DNA from: Rhizobium aethiopicum
GTDB taxonomy: Bacteria; Pseudomonadota; Alphaproteobacteria; Rhizobiales; Rhizobiaceae
DNA length: 64,000 nucleotides
NCBI RefSeq assembly: GCF_900094625.1
Contig: NZ_FMAJ01000006.1
Location: 1-64,000, forward strand
Reading direction: 5' to 3'
Below the pieces are notes generated by a model. It saw nothing but the letters and a program-made list of their open reading frames with translations, was not told the origin of the DNA and searched no databases. This document shows, piece after piece, positions 33,957 through 41,564 of this stretch. Both the position numbers and the translations under genes were made by a program. Within the stretch, counting starts at the first letter, position 1; the number at the start of each line of letters is the position of its first letter.

Positions 33957-34725
33957 GGGAAGACTTCGCATCCTGATCCTCGGCGGCACCGGCGAGGCGC
34001 GCCTGCTCGCCGAAGCGCTCGCGGCGCGCTGTGATTGCGATGTTCTGCTGTCGCTTGCCGGACGTACCGAAAAACCGGCCGTGCAGCCGGTTCCGGTGCG
34101 CATTGGCGGTTTCGGTGGCGCAGCGGCACTGGCCGGTTTTCTGAAAGCCGGCGGCTACGGGCTGCTGATCGACGCCACGCACCCTTTCGCCGAGAGAATT
34201 TCGGCCAACGCCGCCATCGCGGCTGAGACCGCCTCCATTGCTGCGATCGCTTTGCGGCGTCCCGAATGGCACCGCCAACCGGGCGATCGCTGGCAGGACG
34301 TGCAAAACATCCCGGCCGCCATTGCAGCGCTCGGCCCCTCGCCTCGCCATGTCTTCCTGGCGACCGGCCGGCAGGGCGCCCATCATGCGGAAGCGGCGCC
34401 GCAACATCGCTATCTCATCCGAAGCGTCGACCCCGTCGATCCGCCGCTTGCGGTAGTCGATGTCGACTATGTGCTTGATCGCGGCCCGTTCACGCTGAAG
34501 GGCGAATGTACTTTGCTGAAGCAACATCATATCGACGTCATCATCGCCAAGAACAGTGGGGGGGCCGCCACCTACGCGAAAATCGAGGCCGCCCGTCTGC
34601 TCGGCATCGAAGTGATGATGATTGGGCGGGCGCCGACCCCTGCATTCACGGTGGTCGAAACTGTCGAGGCGGCGCTGGCTGCGATCAATCACCTCTTCCC
34701 CTCCGCCATGAAACGCGGGGTATAG
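33955..34725 (+). CDS. cobK: Precorrin-6A reductase
   Basis: 256 residues, NADPH-dependent reductase of precorrin-6A. RILILGGTGEARLLAEALAA is the CobK N-terminus; GLLIDATHPFAERISANAAI, RHVFLATGRQGAHH and DVIIAKNSGGAATYAKIEAA are conserved blocks. It is the only cob gene here on the plus strand. Its start codon overlaps that of cobL, and its 3' end overlaps the cobJ 3' end by 37 nt, so it is fully embedded between minus-strand cob genes. The upstream in-frame extension to 33904 is not needed. Confidence 0.93.
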   Translation: MGRLRILILGGTGEARLLAEALAARCDCDVLLSLAGRTEKPAVQPVPVRIGGFGGAAALAGFLKAGGYGLLIDATHPFAERISANAAIAAETASIAAIALRRPEWHRQPGDRWQDVQNIPAAIAALGPSPRHVFLATGRQGAHHAEAAPQHRYLIRSVDPVDPPLAVVDVDYVLDRGPFTLKGECTLLKQHHIDVIIAKNSGGAATYAKIEAARLLGIEVMMIGRAPTPAFTVVETVEAALAAINHLFPSAMKRGV

Positions 34726-35453
34726 ACGAGATCAAGCTTGCCGGGGCGCGCGACGATCCGCGTTTCGGCCGAGCCGATGATGATGCAGGTCGCCATATCG
34801 GCGATCGATGCATCCGCTTCCGACAATGGTTGCACCGCGATGCGCTCGTTCTCTCTCCCGGCTGCGCGACCGAATATGACTGGCGTTTTTGCCGGCAGAT
34901 GGTGGCGCAACAGCTTGAAAGCTTCGCCGAGCTGCCAAGGGCGCGCCCGGCTGATCGGGTTATAGAGCGCGATGACGAAGCCTGCCTTCGCCGCCAGTAC
35001 GAGGCGATTTTCTATGATATCCCAAGGCTTTAAGTTGTCCGAGAGCGATATGGCGCAGAAATCGTGGCCAAGCGGCGCCCCGGCTCTTGCCGCCACCGCC
35101 AGCATTGCCGTAACGCCGGGGAGCACGGTGAGATCGACGATGCGCCAGGCAGCCGGCCCATTCTCGATCGCCTCGCAGACGGCAGCGGCCATGGCGAAGA
35201 CGCCGGGGTCGCCGCCGGAGACGACGCAGACCTTCGCGCCATCGGCTGCCATGGAAAGCGCGGCCCCTGCCCTGTCGAGTTCCTCGCGATTATCCGAGGC
35301 ATGGCGCAGCTGATCGGGGCGGAGCTGCAGCCTGTCGAGATAAGGCCCATAGCCGAAGAAATCCGTTGCCGTCTCGACGGCCGCCAACGCTTCCGGCGTC
35401 ATCTGCTCGGGATTGCCCGGACCGGTGCCGATCACGAAAAGCCTGCCCTTCAT
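34689..35453 (-). CDS. cobJ: Precorrin-3B C17-methyltransferase
   Basis: 254-residue tetrapyrrole methylase performing C-17 methylation and ring contraction. LFVIGTGPGNPEQMTPEALA at the start, ATDFFGYGPYLDRL, CVVSGGDPGVFAMAAAVCEA, and IALYNPISRARPWQLGEAF are diagnostic of CobJ. The start at 35453 overlaps the cobI stop by 4 nt. Confidence 0.95.
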   Translation of the reverse strand: MKGRLFVIGTGPGNPEQMTPEALAAVETATDFFGYGPYLDRLQLRPDQLRHASDNREELDRAGAALSMAADGAKVCVVSGGDPGVFAMAAAVCEAIENGPAAWRIVDLTVLPGVTAMLAVAARAGAPLGHDFCAISLSDNLKPWDIIENRLVLAAKAGFVIALYNPISRARPWQLGEAFKLLRHHLPAKTPVIFGRAAGRENERIAVQPLSEADASIADMATCIIIGSAETRIVARPGKLDLVYTPRFMAEGKR

Positions 35454-36181
35454 CGGCGGCCATCCCAGCCCGGCACGAGCACGAGCGAGAAATAGGGCGC
35501 CTCGCCTTCGCTCCTGTCGGCAAGTTTTTCCATTGCCGCATTCGTCATCGTGCCGCGCTCGACATAGACGGCCTCGGCAAGCCGGCCGGCTGCCGCGAGC
35601 GCCCGGCGGATCTTCGGCAGATTGCGGCCGACCTTCATGATGACGGCGGCCTGCGTATCGGCGAGGCGGCGGGTCAATTCGGTCTCGGCCATCGTACCGG
35701 GCAGTACGGACAGCACATCGTCCCCCTGGACGATGGGCATGCCGGCCAGCGACCAGCAGCCCGACATGGCGCTGATGCCGGGGATGACCTCCGTCGGGTA
35801 GCGCGTGGAAAGCCTGACATGCAGATGCATGTAAGAGCCGTAGAATAGGGGATCGCCCTCGCTGAGAACGGCGACGGTCCGCCCGGCGTCGAGATGCCCG
35901 GCGACCTCACTCGCGGACCGATCGTAAAACTCGGTGATCAGGCTCTGGTAGCGTTCATCGTTCTTGTCGATTTCGGTGGTCACGGGATAGTAGAGCGCCA
36001 GCAGCGTGACATCCGGTTTCAGCAGCGGTTCGACGATCGCTTTGCCGTTGCCGCCCCTGCCCTGCTTGGCGAAATAAGCGATGACATCCGCGCCTTCGAT
36101 GGCGCGCACGGCTTTGAGGGTCAGAAGCTCGGGATCACCAGGACCCGTACCGACGCCGATGAGGCGGCCTGATGTCGTCAT
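35450..36181 (-). CDS. cobI: Precorrin-2 C20-methyltransferase
   Basis: 243-residue methylase adding the C-20 methyl to precorrin-2. IGVGTGPGDPELLTLKAVRA at the N-terminus, VAVLSEGDPLFYGSYMHLHV and IPGISAMSGCWSLAGMPIVQ are family blocks. Start overlaps the cobH stop (4 nt), and the end overlaps cobJ. Confidence 0.95.
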   Translation of the reverse strand: MTTSGRLIGVGTGPGDPELLTLKAVRAIEGADVIAYFAKQGRGGNGKAIVEPLLKPDVTLLALYYPVTTEIDKNDERYQSLITEFYDRSASEVAGHLDAGRTVAVLSEGDPLFYGSYMHLHVRLSTRYPTEVIPGISAMSGCWSLAGMPIVQGDDVLSVLPGTMAETELTRRLADTQAAVIMKVGRNLPKIRRALAAAGRLAEAVYVERGTMTNAAMEKLADRSEGEAPYFSLVLVPGWDGRR

Positions 36182-36810
36182 AGGCCAGGCCTCGCCAGCG
36201 CGTTGATGGCGGCAGCCGTCATGGCGCTGCCGCCGAGCCGGCCGCGCACGATGGCAAAGGGAACGCCATAGGAATTTTCCGCCAGCGCATCCTTCGATTC
36301 GGCTGCGCCGACAAAGCCGACGGGCATGCCGAGGATCGCGGCGGGCTTCGGGGCGCCGTCGCGCAGGAGTTCGAGAAGATGGAAGAGCGCAGTCGGCGCG
36401 TTGCCGATCGCGACAATGCTGCCGCCGAGCCGATCGAGCCAGAGATGCATGGCGGCAGCCGAGCGTGTATTGCCGATCTCACGCGCGCGCTCCGGCGTGG
36501 CGGGATCGCGCAACGTGCAGACCACCTCGTTGAGCGCCGGCAGCCGCGCCCGTGTGACGCCGTTGGATACCATTTCCGCATCGCAGAAGATTGGCGCTGC
36601 CGCCTTCAGCGCGTCGCGCGCGGTGCTGACGAAATCGGCGGAAAAGACAAAATGCTCCGCCGCTTCCACGAGACCGCAGGCATGAATCATGCGCACGGCG
36701 ATTTCGGCCTGGTCTTCGGTGAAGCGCGAAAGATCGGCCTCGGCGCGGATGATGGCAAAGGAACGCTCGTAGATCGCGTCGCCGCTGCGGATATAATCGT
36801 AGTCTGGCAT
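36178..36810 (-). CDS. cobH: Precorrin-8X methylmutase
   Basis: 210-residue methylmutase moving the C-11 methyl to C-12 to form hydrogenobyrinate. DYIRSGDAIYERSFAIIRAE at the start, AVRMIHACGLVEAAEHFVF with the catalytic His, and GAPKPAAILGMPVGFVGAAE are conserved in CobH/CbiC. Two nucleotides separate it from the cobG stop. Confidence 0.95.
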   Translation of the reverse strand: MPDYDYIRSGDAIYERSFAIIRAEADLSRFTEDQAEIAVRMIHACGLVEAAEHFVFSADFVSTARDALKAAAPIFCDAEMVSNGVTRARLPALNEVVCTLRDPATPERAREIGNTRSAAAMHLWLDRLGGSIVAIGNAPTALFHLLELLRDGAPKPAAILGMPVGFVGAAESKDALAENSYGVPFAIVRGRLGGSAMTAAAINALARPGL

Positions 36811-36812
36811 TC

Positions 36813-38189
36813 CTATTCCTGTCGCAGCGCTTTCGAAACACCGGTTGCGCCAAGCCGTGTAAGGCAGGCGGCAGCCGATTCGCCAGCACCTCTGTTGTCT
36901 TCGATGGACCGGGCGAGCCTCTCTATAGCGAAATCGATCCGACCGCCAGCGATCCGTTCATCCGGCAGGTCTGAAGCAAGCCCGTTGAGGACGAGGCCGA
37001 AACCATCCGCCGATCCGGTCAGCGTCAGCGCCGGCCGGGCATGGGCGCAGCCCTTCGAGCAGGCGGAAAGGTGGATGGTCAGCGACCCGTCGAAGAGAAC
37101 AGGTGCCGCGGCAATGAGGCGGCGCGCCAAGATTCTCGTCTCGTAGAAGGCGGAGCCGCAGGCGCCGGCGCCCGCGCAGGCTGCGATATATTCGCTGCTT
37201 TCTCCCGGCTGGGTGGTGAAGCCATGTTTGCCCGCCGCAATCTGCACAGCCGACGCGGCATCGGGAAAGCCGGTGAAGAAGAAGCCTCGACCGGGCGCAA
37301 GTCTGATGGCCGTTGCGCCGTGAGCTTTTGCGTCGTCAATAAGGGCGGTCAGATTGCAGGCCCGCATCTGCCCGAATTCCGGCCGGACGCCGAGGACGTG
37401 TTTACCGTCCTTCATTCGGTGCAGGCCGGAAAGCGGCGTCGTTGCCTGATGTGACGGACGAACTTGGATGGCATCCATAGCGGGAAAGCGCGCCCGCAGA
37501 AGTGTCGGATCGAGATCCCGCGCTCGCCTGCTCTGCCCGACCCCCAGCAAAATGAGAATTTCGCCAACGGCTGAAATCACCGCGTCTGCCGAGCCGCTTG
37601 CGACTGGCGTCGCCGTCTCGCCGTCGCCGTTGATCGCAACGAGCCACTGGGCGTCGGGTTGCGCGACGATGCGGATATCGGCGGAAAGTGCCGACAAACC
37701 GAATGCTCCGCCGCCGTCGATGATGAGCGAGAGTTTGGGCGCGAGCCGCGGCGAGGCGAGCAACTCCCTGAGCTTGCTGCGCAGTGTCTTTTCCAGCGCT
37801 GCCGGATCGCTTGTTTCGTCGGGATCGATGCCGTGCAGCGGCGATATCTCGATCGCCGGCCCGTCCGGCACTTCGATCCCCGCGGCATCAATATTGGCCG
37901 CGAGCGGTCCTACGGTTTCAGCCCGCAGTCCGCGGATCTGCAGATTGCCGCGCGCGGTAATTTCCAGAATGCCGTTTCCATGGTCGGCGGCGGAGCGGGC
38001 GAGGGCTGAGAACTGCGATAGCGTCATCGCGCCGCCGGCCGGACGCAGCCGCACGAGCAAGCCGTCGCCGGTCGGCATGGGCGTGGCAAGGGCCGGGCAG
38101 GCGCCGCGCGGACGTATCGTCGCCGACGGTCGACCTTGCAGATCCGTTTCGCCTGTCCTGTCGATCGCCTTGCCGGCCTCGGTGCCCAT
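36813..38189 (-). CDS. cobG: Precorrin-3B synthase (oxygen-dependent)
   Basis: 458-residue protein related to sulfite/nitrite reductases; an Fe-S monooxygenase that makes precorrin-3B and marks the aerobic pathway. Ferredoxin-like halves are seen (LLVRLRPAGGAMTLSQFSAL; HVLGVRPEFGQMRACNLTAL) and the Cys cluster region CAGAGACGSAFYETRIL with HLSACSKGCAHARPALTLTG. Start at 38189 (MGTEAGKAIDR) with AGAGGATT upstream, rather than the ORF start at 38207. Confidence 0.93.
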   Translation of the reverse strand: MGTEAGKAIDRTGETDLQGRPSATIRPRGACPALATPMPTGDGLLVRLRPAGGAMTLSQFSALARSAADHGNGILEITARGNLQIRGLRAETVGPLAANIDAAGIEVPDGPAIEISPLHGIDPDETSDPAALEKTLRSKLRELLASPRLAPKLSLIIDGGGAFGLSALSADIRIVAQPDAQWLVAINGDGETATPVASGSADAVISAVGEILILLGVGQSRRARDLDPTLLRARFPAMDAIQVRPSHQATTPLSGLHRMKDGKHVLGVRPEFGQMRACNLTALIDDAKAHGATAIRLAPGRGFFFTGFPDAASAVQIAAGKHGFTTQPGESSEYIAACAGAGACGSAFYETRILARRLIAAAPVLFDGSLTIHLSACSKGCAHARPALTLTGSADGFGLVLNGLASDLPDERIAGGRIDFAIERLARSIEDNRGAGESAAACLTRLGATGVSKALRQE

Positions 38190-38252
38190 TCTCAATCCTC
38201 TGATCATTTCTTACATGATCGCGGCCGGCGCGGCAAAACATGCTAGCGACGG

Positions 38253-39017
38253 CTATTCCTCGAAGTCGTGTCCCTTGCGCAGCAGATATATGTCCATGAT
38301 CCAGCCGTGCCGCTGTCTGGCCTCGGCTCGGAGCACCAAAATGTCGGCGGCGATGTCTGAGAGCCGCCCCGATCTGACGATTTCATCCTTGGTTCCGAGA
38401 TAGGCGCCCCAAAAGATCTCAGCATCAGGATCGTCGATCTTTGCAAAAACCTGTTCGCCGTCGAGCATGACGACGGTGCTGTCGCCTTGAAGCCCATCTC
38501 GCGCCAGCCGGCGCCCGGTTGTGATCTCGACCGGCTTGCCGACGAGATTGAGCGGGATTTTGTGGCTGGCCGCCAAGGCCTGAATACTGGTGATGCCCGG
38601 AACGACGCTGTAGTCGAAATCAATGCTGTTTGCTTGACGCACGCGTTCGATGATGCGGATGGTGCTGTCGTAAAGACTGGGATCACCCCAGACGAGAAAG
38701 GCGCCGGTGCCGCCGTCCGGCAGGCCCGAGATCAACTCTCCATAGATAGTGGCAATCTCGCCGTGCCAGGCATCGACGCTTTGTGTGTAGCTCCTGTCTG
38801 CGGTCTGCCTTTGCGGCACCTCGAATTCCGAGATCCGGATATCTGGCCGGGTGACATAGCGCTCGCAGATCTCCCGCCTCACCTCGGCGAGCTCTTCCTT
38901 GCCGGCGCCCTTGAGCGGCAGGAAAATCACTTCGGCGGCATTCATGGCGTTGATCGCCTGTATGGTGACGTGCTCCGGATTGCCCGTGCCGATTCCGATG
39001 ATATTGATATGCTTCAA
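38253..39017 (-). CDS. cobF: Precorrin-6A synthase (deacetylating)
   Basis: 254-residue C-1 methyltransferase. The start is a TTG at 39017, giving KHINIIGIGTGNPEHVTIQA after the initiator, with GGGAGAA 7 nt upstream; the long ORF to 39290 would run into repA and is rejected. GAFLVWGDPSLYDSTIRIIE and YSVVPGITSIQALAASHKIP match CobF. First gene of the cobFGHIJ strand and divergent from repA (204 bp apart). No B12 riboswitch is apparent upstream. Confidence 0.9.
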   Translation of the reverse strand: MKHINIIGIGTGNPEHVTIQAINAMNAAEVIFLPLKGAGKEELAEVRREICERYVTRPDIRISEFEVPQRQTADRSYTQSVDAWHGEIATIYGELISGLPDGGTGAFLVWGDPSLYDSTIRIIERVRQANSIDFDYSVVPGITSIQALAASHKIPLNLVGKPVEITTGRRLARDGLQGDSTVVMLDGEQVFAKIDDPDAEIFWGAYLGTKDEIVRSGRLSDIAADILVLRAEARQRHGWIMDIYLLRKGHDFEE

Positions 39018-39088
39018 GCGGATATTCTCCCGTCGAGTTCCGGCGGTCTTGCCTAAAAACACGACCCGCCGCAAGGGTAGGGCAGGGA

Positions 39089-39104
39089 GTTGGCCGCGGC
39101 CAAC
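39089..39104. other. parS-like palindrome upstream of repA
   Basis: GTTGGCCGCGGCCAAC, a perfect 16-bp palindrome identical to one inside repB at 40465-40480. Sequence type, duplication and position fit the centromere (RepB-binding) sites of repABC replicons. Confidence 0.75.
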
Positions 39105-39161
39105 CGGACTGGGGACGGCCCTCCGACCGCTATTGTTGCCGTAAATCCCGAATCGTGTCAC

Positions 39162-39208
39162 TTTCGATACGCTTTTTGACGCTATGTTGACAGAAAAGCG
39201 CATCGAAA
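39162..39208. promoter_or_regulatory. repA operator/promoter: long interrupted inverted repeat
   Basis: TTTCGATACGCTTTT (39162-39176) and AAAAGCGCATCGAAA (39194-39208) match at 14 of 15 pairs around a 17-bp centre with TTGACG- and TTGACA-like boxes. It ends 13 bp before the repA start, where RepA/RepB autoregulation is expected. Confidence 0.65.
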
Positions 39209-39221
39209 AGGATTGGGTGTT

Positions 39222-40418
39222 TTGGACAACATTAGCGTATCGACGACGGATGTGCGGATAGAGCGGCATGCGAACCAGCTTTCGCGGCAATTGAAGCTCC
39301 TCCGCGACAAGCTGTTTCCGCCGCTCGCGCAGAAGACGCTGCGTACTTTCTCGTCAGGCGAGGCTGCTCAGATGATCGGCGTTTCCGACGGTTATCTTCG
39401 TCAGCTTTCGCTGGACGGCAAGGGGCCACAGCCGGAACTCTCCTCGAATGGCCGGCGCTCCTATACGCTCGGCCAGATCAATGAGTTGCGTCATTATATG
39501 GCGAACCTCAAGCCGAAGGATGCTCTGAGCTACCTTCCGTGGCGCCGTCCCGGTGAAAAGCTGCAGACGGTCGCCGTGACCAATTTCAAAGGCGGTTCGG
39601 CCAAGACAACGACGACGCTTTATCTGGCGCAATATCTGGCGCTGGAGGGCTACCGGGTCTTGGCGATCGACCTCGACCCGCAGGCATCGCTTTCCTCCAT
39701 GTTGGGCGTTCAGCCGGAATTCGATCTTGCCGATGGCGATACGCTCTATGGCGCCATTCGTTATGATGCGAGCCGCAAGCCGCTGAAGGAGATCGTCCGC
39801 AAAACCTATTTCGACGGACTTGATCTGGTGCCCGGCAATCTCGAACTGATGGAGTTCGAACATGAGACGCCGAGGGCGCTCAACGATCGTCAGAAGCCGG
39901 CCGAGCTGTTTTTCCGTCGCGTTGGCGTCGCGATTGCCGAGGTTGAGGCCGATTACGATGTGGTGGTGATCGACTGCCCGCCGCAACTCGGCTACCTCAC
40001 CCTCGGCGCCGTTTGCGCCGCCACGTCGCTGCTCATCACCATCCATCCGCAGATGGTCGATGTGGCTTCCATGTCGCAGTTCCTGCTGATGACCTCGGAT
40101 CTGCTCTCCGTCGTGCGCAAGGCCGGCGGCGACCTGCAGCACGACTTCATCAAATATGTCGTCACCCGTCACGAACCGTTCGATGCGCCGCAGTCGCAGA
40201 TCGTGGCGCTGCTGCGCAGCCTCTTCGGCGACGACGTGCTGACGGCAACAATTCTCAAATCGACCGCAATCGCCGATGCCGGTCTGACAAAGCAGACGCT
40301 TTTTGAAATCGAGAAAGGGCAGGTGCGCCGCTCGACCTATGATCGAGCGTTGGAATCGGTCAACGCTGCCAACGGCGAAGTTCTTGCCGGCATTCATAAA
40401 GCCTGGGGCCGCACATGA
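39222..40418 (+). CDS. repA: Plasmid partitioning ATPase RepA
   Basis: About 398 residues, ParA family of repABC replicons. An N-terminal HTH region (TFSSGEAAQMIGVSDGYLRQ) precedes the deviant Walker A FKGGSAKTTTTLYLAQYL, then AIDLDPQASLSSML and VVIDCPPQLGYLTLGAVCAA. It drives segregation with RepB and represses the operon. Start codon is TTG: 39222 is preceded by AAAAGGA at a good distance, 39213 is the alternative. Its stop overlaps the repB ATG. Confidence 0.94.
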   Translation: MDNISVSTTDVRIERHANQLSRQLKLLRDKLFPPLAQKTLRTFSSGEAAQMIGVSDGYLRQLSLDGKGPQPELSSNGRRSYTLGQINELRHYMANLKPKDALSYLPWRRPGEKLQTVAVTNFKGGSAKTTTTLYLAQYLALEGYRVLAIDLDPQASLSSMLGVQPEFDLADGDTLYGAIRYDASRKPLKEIVRKTYFDGLDLVPGNLELMEFEHETPRALNDRQKPAELFFRRVGVAIAEVEADYDVVVIDCPPQLGYLTLGAVCAATSLLITIHPQMVDVASMSQFLLMTSDLLSVVRKAGGDLQHDFIKYVVTRHEPFDAPQSQIVALLRSLFGDDVLTATILKSTAIADAGLTKQTLFEIEKGQVRRSTYDRALESVNAANGEVLAGIHKAWGRT

Positions 40419-41410
40419 GCAGACGCGATCGCCTGAAAGGCCTTTTCGACGATACGGCGCAGGAGTTGGCCGCGGCCAACTACGAGGAGACTTCCTCGCG
40501 CGGATCGGCCGGGCCGGTTCGCACAATGGCGCTGACCCTCGGCCGTATGGAGGAAGAGAGCAGGGCGATGCAGGAGGCCTTGCTCTCCGGCGAACGCATC
40601 GTCGAACTCGACCCCGATCTGATCGATTCTTCCTTCGTCCGCGACCGCCTTGCCGACCAGCCGCTCAATCTCGAGGACGAGCTGGTGCAGTCGATTGCCG
40701 AAAACGGCCAGGAAGTGCCGGTTCTCGTTCGTCGCCATCCTGAAGACGCCGAGCGTTACCAGATCGCCTATGGCCATCGCCGCCTGCAGGCCGTCAAGCT
40801 GCTCGGGCGCAAGGTGCAGGCGATCGTTCGTCAGCTCGACGACACCGATGTCGTCATCGCGCAGGGCATCGAGAATTCGGCGCGCCGGAACCTTTCCTAT
40901 ATCGAACGCGCCGTCTTCGCTCTCAATCTCGAATTCAAGGGGTTTGAACGCCCCGTCATCATGAAGGCGCTGTCCACTGACAAGACGGAGCTGTCGAAGC
41001 TGTTGTCGGTCGCCAAGGCCATTCCGGCCGACATCGTCAGGTCGGTGGGGGCCGCACCCGGCATCGGACGGCGCAAGTGGATGGCGCTTGCCCAGGATTG
41101 GAATGGGACGACGGCGGCGCGGCTTGCCAAGCTCATCGCCTCGGAGGGTTTCAGGTCGGAGGAGAGCGACCGCCGTTTCGAGCTTCTGGTCGCCGAACTC
41201 GCCAAGAAAGTGGCGAAGCCGGAGCCCACGGAATACGACTGGAAGCCGAAAAGCGGCGGCAAGATTGCCGGCCGAATCAGAAGCGCCGGCAATTCCTTCA
41301 CGATCGCGTTGAAAACAGGCGATGCGCCGGATTTCGGCGCTTATATTTCACGCCGTCTCGATGAGCTTTACGAAGCCTATCGGGCCGGCAAGTTGCAAGC
41401 AGGAGAGTAG
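40415..41410 (+). CDS. repB: Plasmid partitioning protein RepB (ParB family)
   Basis: 331 residues. ParB/sulfiredoxin-type CTPase region with VPVLVRRHPEDAERYQIAYG followed by HRRLQAVKLLG, and ENSARRNLSYIERAVFALNL, then the HTH (LSKLLSVAKAIPADIVRSVG). It binds parS sites and RepA. The gene itself contains a parS-like palindrome near its 5' end (40465-40480), coding for LAAAN. Overlaps repA by 4 nt. Confidence 0.95.
   Translation: MSRRDRLKGLFDDTAQELAAANYEETSSRGSAGPVRTMALTLGRMEEESRAMQEALLSGERIVELDPDLIDSSFVRDRLADQPLNLEDELVQSIAENGQEVPVLVRRHPEDAERYQIAYGHRRLQAVKLLGRKVQAIVRQLDDTDVVIAQGIENSARRNLSYIERAVFALNLEFKGFERPVIMKALSTDKTELSKLLSVAKAIPADIVRSVGAAPGIGRRKWMALAQDWNGTTAARLAKLIASEGFRSEESDRRFELLVAELAKKVAKPEPTEYDWKPKSGGKIAGRIRSAGNSFTIALKTGDAPDFGAYISRRLDELYEAYRAGKLQAGE
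40465..40480. other. parS-like palindrome within repB
   Basis: GTTGGCCGCGGCCAAC, identical to 39089-39104, embedded in the repB coding sequence about 50 bp from its start. Confidence 0.7.
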
Positions 41411-41419
41411 GCCGCAAAA

Positions 41420-41470
41420 GAAAAAAGCCTCCGAACGTTGCCGTCGCGGAAGCCTTTCTCATATCTGGAC
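41420..41470 (-). ncRNA. Countertranscribed RNA of the repABC cassette
   Basis: In the repB-repC gap a minus-strand promoter TTGACA (41505-41500), 17-bp spacer and GATTCT (41482-41477) points to a start near 41470. About 20 nt later, GCTTCCG/CGGAGGC forms a stem followed by TTTTTTCTTTT, a strong terminator (41453-41416). The resulting RNA of about 50 nt sits where the antisense RNA (incompatibility factor, repressor of repC) is found in other repABC plasmids. Confidence 0.75.
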
Positions 41471-41515
41471 AATCTGAGAATCGCACTTCCTCGAATCACT
41501 GTCAAGCGTCTTCGG

Positions 41516-41529
41516 CATCCTTTTGGATG
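41516..41529 (+). promoter_or_regulatory. Leader hairpin upstream of repC
   Basis: CATCC-TTTT-GGATG followed by a T-rich stretch, 35 bp before the repC start. Probably the attenuator or translation-blocking element controlled by the antisense RNA. Confidence 0.5.
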
Positions 41530-41564
41530 GTAGGTTTCTTTTGCCTTGAAAAAAGGTGAGGGAC

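Noticed and set aside
39018..39212. Cobalamin riboswitch upstream of cobF
   Set aside because: I could not find a B12-box-like sequence or the expected conserved core; the region holds the parS palindrome and the repA inverted repeat instead.
39018..39290. cobF extended to 39290
   Set aside because: The extension would run through the repA promoter and start and has no CobF similarity; the TTG at 39017 has a ribosome site.
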